Shown: piece after piece, positions 1 through 4,873 of the stretch
Position numbering within the stretch: position 1 is the first letter of the stretch
Layout: every line of letters begins with the position of its first letter
From: DASYQV01 sp036005125
GTDB taxonomy: Bacteria > Acidobacteriota > Vicinamibacteria > Vicinamibacterales > UBA2999
DNA: 5,593 nucleotides
Assembly (NCBI GenBank): GCA_036005125.1
Contig: DASYQV010000145.1
Coordinates: 1-5,593, forward strand
Reading direction: 5' to 3'
The notes under the pieces: model-generated
Told to the model about the DNA's origin: nothing
What the model saw: only the letters and a program-made list of their open reading frames with translations
Databases searched by the model: none
Translations under genes and position numbers: made by a program

Positions 1-1076
1 CGGGAGGCGTCGATCGAAGCGGACGCGAACGGGTCATTCCGGCGCTCCTCTCGTTCGTCGAACGTCTTGCGCGGCGGCACGAGCTCATCGTCTATGCCCT
101 TCGATATCACGAACAACCCTGCACATATCCGCTGCTCGGCGCCACCGTGCACGATCTCGGACGCCCGCAAGGCCTCGGGCGGCAGTACGGCGCACTCGTG
201 CGTTCGCTGCGACGCGACGGCCCGTTCGACGTGATACACGCCTACTGGGCACTGCCCGGAGGGCTCACCGCCGCTCTGGCCGGCCGCCGCCTCGGGATTC
301 CGTGCCTCGTCACGTTCGATAGCGGCGAGTTCGTCTCCGATCCGGAGATCGAATACGGCCTGCAGCGGCTGTGGCGCCATCGCCTTGCGGTAGGCGCAAC
401 ACTACGCCTCGCGTCACAGGTGACGGTCTGCACGGAACACATGCGTCGCCTGGCCCGCGCGCATGCCGTCGAGCCGGTCGTCATTCCAATTGGCGTCGAC
501 ACGACGACGTTCACGCCGGCAAACCGGACCTCCGGCCCGCCGTGGCGCCTGCTCCACGCGGCAAGTCTCAATCGCGTGAAGGATCAACCGACGCTGCTCC
601 AGGCGCTTCGTCACGTGGTGGATCGCATTCCGGACGTCCACCTCGACATCGCCGGTGAAGACACGCTCGGCGGAGCGATGCAAGAGCTCGCGCGGCGGCT
701 CGGGGTTGACCCGCACGTCACGTTTCGCGGCGTGCAGGCCACCGGGGCGCTCGTCAGTATGTACCAACGCGCACACGTGTTCGTCATGTCATCGCGTCAT
801 GAAGCGGGAGGCGTTGTTGTGCTCGAGGCTGCGGCCTGCGGTGTGCCGACGGTCGGCACCGCTGTCGGATATCTCGCCGACTGGACCCCCGACCGCGCGA
901 TCACCGTCGCCCCGCGCGATCCGCACGCGCTCGGCGAGGCGATCGTCGCTGCGCTCTCGAACCCGGCCCGCCTGGCCGGCATCGCGGCGGCGGCCCGGGC
1001 CTGGACGCTCGCTCACGACGCGGATTGGAGCGCGGAGCAGTTCGACCGTCTCTACCGCGTCGTCCCGAAAGCTTAG
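1..1076 (+). CDS. Glycosyltransferase family 4 (GT4, GT-B fold), 5'-partial
   Basis: This is a retaining GT-B sugar transferase that uses a nucleotide-sugar donor, probably for extracellular polysaccharide or glycoconjugate synthesis at the cytoplasmic face of the membrane. The frame is open from base 3 to the left edge. Residues GGVDRSGRERVIP at the very start match the glycine-rich N-terminal strand-loop of GT4 enzymes, so the true start lies outside the window. The GTG at 147 is an internal Val codon in GATVHDLG, not a start. Of the 357 visible residues, the first ~160 are the acceptor-side domain (with HAYWALPGG). VIPIGVD (~161-167) is the inter-domain linker and LLHAASLNRVKDQPTLL begins the donor domain. 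HEAGGVVVLEAAACGVPTVGT holds the EX7E motif (Glu267 and Glu275 in the visible numbering). The end is natural and the domain appears complete, so the enzyme is probably functional. The donor and acceptor cannot be read from the sequence. Confidence 0.93.
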   Translation, partial: GGVDRSGRERVIPALLSFVERLARRHELIVYALRYHEQPCTYPLLGATVHDLGRPQGLGRQYGALVRSLRRDGPFDVIHAYWALPGGLTAALAGRRLGIPCLVTFDSGEFVSDPEIEYGLQRLWRHRLAVGATLRLASQVTVCTEHMRRLARAHAVEPVVIPIGVDTTTFTPANRTSGPPWRLLHAASLNRVKDQPTLLQALRHVVDRIPDVHLDIAGEDTLGGAMQELARRLGVDPHVTFRGVQATGALVSMYQRAHVFVMSSRHEAGGVVVLEAAACGVPTVGTAVGYLADWTPDRAITVAPRDPHALGEAIVAALSNPARLAGIAAAARAWTLAHDADWSAEQFDRLYRVVPKA

Positions 1077-1140
1077 CTCTGTGGGTCCGCGAGCGGCATC
1101 ACGGCCTTTTTCTGCGCCGCAACTGCCTAGACGAGCGGGG

Positions 1141-1165
1141 AAAACAGAACCCAACGCCCGTGGGT
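1141..1165 (-). terminator. Weak candidate rho-independent terminator of the minus-strand operon
   Basis: On the minus strand a 5-bp stem (ACCCA at 1165-1161 with TGGGT at 1153-1149) and a 7-nt loop is followed at once by TCTGTTTT (1148-1141). It lies about 60 bases beyond the stop of the membrane protein, in the 148-base convergent gap, which otherwise shows no gene. The stem is short and the T tract is interrupted, so this is tentative. For the plus-strand glycosyltransferase only a TTTTT run near 1108 is seen, without a convincing stem. Confidence 0.3.
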
Positions 1166-1224
1166 GAGCGCCGGGTGGCGGACGCGGCGTCGACGCGTGA
1201 GCAGCGGCAGGGGTCGGATGTCAA

Positions 1225-2652
1225 TCATGGCTCGCCCAGCGCGCGCGCCAGCCAGCGAGGGTAGCGCGTTGGACGAGGCGCGGCGGGATCGGTGCCTTGT
1301 TCAACCATGCTCTCCATAATCTGCAGATACACGGGTCGATCCGCAAATTCCACCCGGCGCGGCCCAAGCTGCACGAGCCATCGCCTCTGGTTGCTCGTGG
1401 AGGTATGACGCGCCCACTCGATGGTACCGACTGCTCGCGTGTGCCACGCGCCCGCAAGGAGCAGCAGCGCGACGGCTCCCACGATGAATCGAGCGCGAGA
1501 CGCACCCATCAACCTCGCGATGGCCTCGCGCACCGCGAAGAACGCCGTCCACGCGTAGAACACGACAGCCATTCCCCCCAGCCGATCGCGCGAGTAGTTG
1601 AAGCTCAAGACGCCGCAGACCAGCAGGGCGGCGAGCATGGCGACAAACGCGCGGGCGTCGGGCGACCAGACGCCCGTCTGCGCCAGGCTCCTCCACGAGC
1701 GCACGCCCCACCACGCGATCACGCCTGTCAGCGCCATCGACGATGCCAGGTTGAAGAGTCGCCAGGGCTGGATCTCGCCGTAGGCGAGGTCGCGAACCGT
1801 GTAGAAGACACCGCTCGTAGGCTCCGAGAACAGGACGTTGGCGATGGTACTGGCAGAGTTATAGGCATACATCCAGTACGGAAACGACCCGAACCGAGCC
1901 GCCGCGTCGCCGGGCTCCAACGTCACGAATCCAAGTCCCATGGACTGCTCGAAGAGCGGCCACTTGGCTCGCCAGTGCAGGCGAAACGCGACATACGCCA
2001 CGACGATCGCGACGAGTGCCGCGACCGTGTTGCGGCTCACGCCCGGTGCGCGCGTCCACCAGGCCGCGGCGATCACTGCGACCAACACGAGCCCCTGCTC
2101 CTTGAACCCGATGGCGGCCACGGTCAGCGCGACAATCGCCGGGCCGCTCCACCAGCGGCGGTCGCCGTTCGCCAGGAACCACACGAGCAAGGCGATTGGC
2201 ATACCGACTGCCGTATAACTCAACGGGATTTCCACGTTGTCGCGAAAGCCTGGACTACCGATGAGCACTGCGGCGGCCAGCGCCGCGGCGCCCGCCTCGA
2301 GACCTCTCCGCGGCCGGAGTTGCCAGATGAGCAACACGACGAGCAGAGCCAGCGGAACGATGTGCACGAGCTTGATGAGCGCGAGCTTCGTGCCCAGCGA
2401 GGCGGCCGTGTGCCAGATGGTCCACAACGTCGTGTGGAAGAGCGGCCTGTAATATGACGTCTCGGGAATCCAGATACCTGCAGGCGACGGCCATCGTGCG
2501 ACGTCTTCGAACAATGCCACCGCTTCGTTGACCGGATATGGTGTGCGCCACAGCGTCCAGCAGAGGGTCACGAGCGCGGGCGCCACGGCGATCAGGGCCG
2601 CTGCGGTCCACACGACTGCTCGTTCGCCCTCACGCCGTGCATCGCGCGTCAC
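1225..2652 (-). CDS. Polytopic membrane protein, GT-C glycosyltransferase-like
   Basis: A 475-residue integral membrane protein with about 10-11 hydrophobic segments, near residues 12-34, 91-110, 120-133, 143-161, 168-183, 187-199, 208-224, 301-318, 335-351, 359-376 and 388-405. After the first segment comes a loop with acidic residues (NEAVALFEDVARW, ~42-54) and then SYYRPLFHTTLW (~67-77). An acidic first external loop followed by a YYRPL-type stretch is typical of GT-C enzymes (PMT/ArnT-like), which use polyprenyl-phosphate sugars. I therefore infer a GT-C-like glycosyltransferase with unknown acceptor. The soluble C-terminal tail (~406-475) is short. The frame is open far upstream to 3243, but that stretch is Arg/Pro/His-rich shadow of the next gene. 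The start chosen is GTG at 2652, whose GTGA overlaps the TGA stop of the upstream gene, indicating translational coupling; no strong ribosome binding site is visible. It could instead be a non-enzymatic membrane protein of unknown function. Confidence 0.82.
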   Translation of the reverse strand: MTRDARREGERAVVWTAAALIAVAPALVTLCWTLWRTPYPVNEAVALFEDVARWPSPAGIWIPETSYYRPLFHTTLWTIWHTAASLGTKLALIKLVHIVPLALLVVLLIWQLRPRRGLEAGAAALAAAVLIGSPGFRDNVEIPLSYTAVGMPIALLVWFLANGDRRWWSGPAIVALTVAAIGFKEQGLVLVAVIAAAWWTRAPGVSRNTVAALVAIVVAYVAFRLHWRAKWPLFEQSMGLGFVTLEPGDAAARFGSFPYWMYAYNSASTIANVLFSEPTSGVFYTVRDLAYGEIQPWRLFNLASSMALTGVIAWWGVRSWRSLAQTGVWSPDARAFVAMLAALLVCGVLSFNYSRDRLGGMAVVFYAWTAFFAVREAIARLMGASRARFIVGAVALLLLAGAWHTRAVGTIEWARHTSTSNQRRWLVQLGPRRVEFADRPVYLQIMESMVEQGTDPAAPRPTRYPRWLARALGEP

Positions 2653-3140
2653 TTGTTCTTGCCGGCTTTCTTTTTTGGTGATGGCGGCGCCTGGAGCAGC
2701 GGTGCGAGGGCTGACCTCTGAATTCCCGACAACGCCCAGGTCGGGCTGCCGCGCACCCATAGAGTCCGTTCCGTCATCGGGGCGCCGGACGTGTAGGTGA
2801 ACGTGATGAGGATGCGCCGACCGAGTACCGGCTTCCCGCCACGATGCCCCGCGACGATCGCTTCCACCTTCGGGCTGCGGCTGGTCTGCAGGATTCTGTG
2901 AGCCGCGTCGCTCAGGGCCTGCTTGCCCTCTTCGGTGAGAAACCGCTCGCCCGGACCGACCACGATGCCCTGCTCGCTCAGCTCCCGGCCAATGGCGGGG
3001 GGATCGGCATACGACGGGCGATTCGTGAGCGCCAGGCCGGTGCGGACGCCGTTGGCCACGAACCGCCACAGGTAATATGCGACATTCGCGCGCGGCAACG
3101 CGCGGCGTGAGAAACGTCGTCTCGACAGTGTCATGGGCAT
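2649..3140 (-). CDS. Hypothetical 163-residue protein, middle gene of operon
   Basis: I do not recognise a family. The N-terminus is very basic (MPMTLSRRRFSRRALPRANVAYYLWRF). A central region contains RPSYADPPAIGRELSEQGIVVGPGERFLTEEGKQALSDAAHRIL (~41-84), probably helical. It is followed by a beta-like stretch, VLGRRILITFTYTSG (~105-119) and ERTLWVRGSPTWAL. The tail APPSPKKKAGKNK is Pro/Lys-rich. No clear signal peptide, catalytic motif or cysteine is seen. The ATG at 3140 is preceded by AGGTGA nine bases upstream, a good Shine-Dalgarno; a second ATG at 3134 is possible. The stop overlaps the GTG start of the GT-C-like gene by four bases (GTGA). The tight packing with the ankyrin gene upstream and the membrane gene downstream suggests a shared function, but which one is unknown. 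Confidence 0.72.
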   Translation of the reverse strand: MPMTLSRRRFSRRALPRANVAYYLWRFVANGVRTGLALTNRPSYADPPAIGRELSEQGIVVGPGERFLTEEGKQALSDAAHRILQTSRSPKVEAIVAGHRGGKPVLGRRILITFTYTSGAPMTERTLWVRGSPTWALSGIQRSALAPLLQAPPSPKKKAGKNK

Positions 3141-3149
3141 GGCGCCGAA

Positions 3150-3155
3150 TCACCT
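3150..3155 (-). promoter_or_regulatory. Shine-Dalgarno AGGTGA overlapping a stop codon
   Basis: The last Arg codon (AGG) and the TGA stop of the ankyrin gene together form AGGTGA, spaced 9 bases from the ATG at 3140. This supports that start and implies translational coupling, because ribosomes finishing the ankyrin gene terminate on the next gene's ribosome binding site. Confidence 0.6.
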
Positions 3156-3608
3156 GGGGCGGATGCCGTCGCAGCGAGTCACAGCGCCTGCAGGGCGATG
3201 CCGCTCGAGGGCAACCGGTACCTCGTTCCCTCGCTCCGCACACCGGAGGCGATTCCAGACAGCAGCGTCCATCAGTGCACCGTTCGCAAGCAGCCGCTCG
3301 ACCATCTCGGCGCGTTGTGATGCGACGGCAGCCTCGAGCGGCGTGAGGCGTACCGCATAATCGAACAGCACCCCGGGCCGGATGTCACGTGGGCGGTTCG
3401 GATCCTCTCCGTTTTCAATCAATCGCACAACCTCCGCTTCATCGCGGACGGCCGCCGACTCCGACAGGTTGAGGTCCTGGTGGCGCCACATCGGATGACG
3501 CCCCACCGCACCGAGCACGAGGGCGACCGCCAGACCGGCGGCCAGCACGGAGGAAGGTGCGGCGAGGCCGACTGCCGCCCATTTGTCCATCTGCACCGGG
3601 ATTGTCAT
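3150..3608 (-). CDS. Membrane-anchored ankyrin-repeat protein
   Basis: A 152-residue protein from the ATG at 3608 (146 residues if the in-frame ATG at 3590 is used; neither has a strong ribosome binding site). Residues ~10-36 form one hydrophobic segment (WAAVGLAAPSSVLAAGLAVALVLGAVG), an N-terminal anchor or uncleaved signal. They are followed by about two ankyrin-type repeats: LNLSESAAVRDEAEVVRLIENGEDPNR (~47-72) and LTPLEAAVASQRAEMVERLLANGALMD (~88-114). The tail carries two cysteines (Cys123, Cys146), which could pair if the domain is extracytoplasmic. Ankyrin repeats mediate protein-protein contacts, so a scaffold or partner role is likely; I see no catalytic motif. It is the first gene of the three-gene minus-strand operon. 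The frame stays open upstream to 4103, but that part is antisense to the FkbM remnant and lacks protein-like character. The start codon overlaps the putative start of the divergent FkbM remnant, so any promoter must lie inside that remnant. Confidence 0.75.
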   Translation of the reverse strand: MTIPVQMDKWAAVGLAAPSSVLAAGLAVALVLGAVGRHPMWRHQDLNLSESAAVRDEAEVVRLIENGEDPNRPRDIRPGVLFDYAVRLTPLEAAVASQRAEMVERLLANGALMDAAVWNRLRCAERGNEVPVALERHRPAGAVTRCDGIRPR

Positions 3609-4085
3609 GAGAATACCCGTACCGGTCCAGGCCCCTGGGATTTTGCTGGTGAGGACCACGGTGCAGGGCCTGGCATGGTGGGTACCGGTTCCGCCCTCAC
3701 TCCGGGATGACGCCCGGGAGCGATTCATCGCGAAGCAGCGGTTCCCTATCGCAACATCACCCAGACGCGCGAATTCTCGGTGGGATCGATCCTTCTCGAT
3801 ATCGGCGCGAATATCGGCCGTATGTCGATTCCACGCGTCATCCTCGGCGACGTCGAGCGGGCGTACTGTGCGGAGCCCGACCCGCTCAATTTCACCGCGC
3901 TCGTGCGCAACATCTCGAGCAACGGCCTGCGCGGACTCGTCCTGCCCGATCGCGTGGCGATCGGCTCTACGTGCGGACCGGCGCAGCTGCAGCCCGCCAA
4001 GTACCCCGGCGATCACCACCTGCTCCCAGACGAGCGGTCCACCGAGGGTTCGATTGAAGTCCCCTGCGTCACGCTCGACGAGTGA
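3607..4085 (+). pseudogene. FkbM-family SAM-dependent methyltransferase remnant, frameshifted and C-terminally truncated
   Basis: The segment 3771-4085 encodes EFSVGSILLDIGANIGRMSIPRVILG, then YCAEPDPLNFTALVRNI, and ends VPCVTLDE. DIGANIG is the SAM-binding motif I and AEPDP the acidic motif II region of FkbM-type (PF05050) class I methyltransferases, which O-methylate sugars and other small acceptors. The reading frame stops at 4083-4085, just where the family normally continues with another ~80-120 residues including a D-rich region, so roughly half the domain is missing. Upstream, the same frame is closed by TGA at 3708-3710. The neighbouring frame from ATG 3607 reads MRIPVPVQAPGILLVRTT, later LRDDARERFIAKQ, which looks like the missing N-terminus. 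A single-base deletion around 3721-3745 would join the two. The GTG at 3780 sits four residues before motif I and cannot be a functional start. The methyltransferase assignment is firm; the N-terminal extension and frameshift are inference. Confidence 0.72.
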
Positions 4086-4116
4086 CAACTGCGGCGGCGG
4101 CACAACGGCGAATCTT

Positions 4117-4136
4117 CGTTACTGGTATCGGTAACG
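4117..4136. repeat. Inverted repeat CGTTAC-N8-GTAACG
   Basis: Perfect 6-bp arms (4117-4122 and 4131-4136) flank an 8-base loop, TGGTATCG. It lies 32 bases beyond the end of the FkbM remnant and about 73 bases downstream of the vapC stop. The loop begins with TGGTAT, the core of the repeats in front of vapB. There is no T tract on either side, so it is not a standard terminator. A smaller hairpin, GGACC-TAC-GGTCC (4165-4177), lies between it and vapC. Both may be fortuitous. The rest of the 4086-4208 gap shows nothing I can name. Confidence 0.35.
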
Positions 4137-4208
4137 GGCCTGGGCACCAGCGGCCCCGCGCAACGGACCTACGGTCCAGATGTCATTTACGACGAAACCG
4201 CGATCCGG

Positions 4209-4640
4209 TCATGGACGCCTCGTTTCGGCTGGCAGGATCAATGGAATGACGTACCTGCCATGCTTGCGGTACACCTTGAAGTCGCCATCCAACGTCAGCA
4301 CCGCGCTGCGACTGAATTGCTCCGCCATTCGCACCAGCGATGCATCGGCGACGGACATGGGAACGTCGGAATACTTCCTGCGCAGCGCCTGAACCTCCTT
4401 CAACTGCTCGTCCAGATGAAAGCTGAGAGCGACGACCTTTCTCACCAACATCTCGAATACCGCTGCGGAACCCGCGCTGGTCTGATCGAGCAGGAAACAC
4501 GCTTCCGAGATGACGGACTCGCACGTGAGCAGCGGTGGCTCGATATCCGCCCATTGAGCGACTGACCACTTGTGATGCCGATCTCGAGCATCGAGCAGTG
4601 CCACGAGAGGACCAGTGTCGAGGACGACCTGCTTCTTCAC
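4209..4640 (-). CDS. vapC: PIN-domain toxin, VapC-like endoribonuclease
   Basis: A 143-residue single PIN-domain protein, the usual size for VapC toxins, which are Mg2+-dependent RNases cleaving tRNA or rRNA and halting translation when freed from antitoxin. It begins VVLDTGPLVALLDARDRHH. The expected acidic metal-binding residues are all present: Asp8 (LDTGPL), Glu46 (SVISEACFLL), Asp99 (MSVADASLVRMA), and Asp118/Asp120 (LTLDGDF). The chosen start is GTG at 4640, whose GTGA overlaps the vapB stop by four bases, giving translational coupling and stoichiometric control. No independent ribosome binding site is evident. The open frame extends upstream to 5108, but there it is only shadow of vapB and the propeller. 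The gene looks intact, so the toxin is probably active. The symbol is by family resemblance. Confidence 0.92.
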   Translation of the reverse strand: MKKQVVLDTGPLVALLDARDRHHKWSVAQWADIEPPLLTCESVISEACFLLDQTSAGSAAVFEMLVRKVVALSFHLDEQLKEVQALRRKYSDVPMSVADASLVRMAEQFSRSAVLTLDGDFKVYRKHGRYVIPLILPAETRRP

Positions 4641-4873
4641 CGGCCGTATCCGCGCAGGTATTTCTTGTTCGACGCAAGATCGCCGGGACCGCGCGCGGTC
4701 CCGACGAGATCCCGAACCAGATCCAGACAGGACACACCCGGCGTCGGCTCGCCGTCGAGGTAGCGCAATAACGCCTCGCGCGTGATCTCCGATTTCGTCA
4801 TTCCAAGATCCCTGGCGCGTGCTTCGAGCCTGGCGTCGATATCGTCCGGCAATTTGAGGGAGATAGTCCTCAT
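4637..4873 (-). CDS. vapB: Ribbon-helix-helix antitoxin, VapB-like
   Basis: A 78-residue antitoxin with an N-terminal ribbon-helix-helix (CopG/MetJ-type) DNA-binding fold: strand RTISLKL (2-8), helix ~10-23 (DDIDARLEARARDL) and helix ~26-40 (TKSEITREALLRYLD). The C-terminal stretch ~48-78 (SCLDLVRDLVGTARGPGDLA, ending KKYLRGYGR) matches the toxin-wrapping tail common in RHH antitoxins paired with PIN toxins. It neutralises VapC and, with it, should repress its own promoter. The ATG at 4873 is chosen because the fold begins there, although the frame is open upstream through the propeller gene. No Shine-Dalgarno precedes the ATG; the leader fits a leaderless transcript. It overlaps vapC by GTGA. 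The pair is likely a mobile or selfish addiction module; the direct sequence signs are its placement between two broken genes. Confidence 0.9.
   Translation of the reverse strand: MRTISLKLPDDIDARLEARARDLGMTKSEITREALLRYLDGEPTPGVSCLDLVRDLVGTARGPGDLASNKKYLRGYGR

Noticed and set aside
147..149. GTG as the start of the glycosyltransferase
   Set aside because: The frame is open to the left edge and encodes the conserved N-terminal GT4 glycine-rich segment upstream, so this is an internal valine codon.
1087..1112. Terminator for the glycosyltransferase (CCGC/GCGG and TTTTT)
   Set aside because: The stem would have a loop of only two bases, or only three base pairs, and lies about ten bases away from the T run.
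1187..1196. Palindrome GCGTCGACGC in the convergent gap
   Set aside because: A 10-bp palindrome without a loop is easily produced by chance in GC-rich DNA, and nothing nearby gives it a role.
1297..2457. Plus-strand open frame of 386 residues
   Set aside because: Its product is extremely rich in Arg, His, Gln, Asp and Pro, typical of the antisense of a hydrophobic GC-rich gene; it is the mirror of the membrane protein.
2653..3243. Minus-strand open frame extending the GT-C-like protein to 672 residues
   Set aside because: The extra ~197 residues are Arg/Pro/His-rich with no domain character and overlie the better 163-residue gene. The GTGA junction at 2649-2652 marks the real start.
3619..3689. 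Repeated 8-mer GTACCGGT at 3619-3626 and 3682-3689 as an operator pair
   Set aside because: Both copies read Val-Pro-Val in the putative FkbM N-terminal frame and can arise from repeated codons; no promoter element accompanies them.
3609..4103. Minus-strand extension upstream of the ankyrin gene
   Set aside because: It lies antisense to the FkbM methyltransferase core, which carries clear motifs, and its translation has no recognisable features; it is a shadow of high-GC coding sequence.
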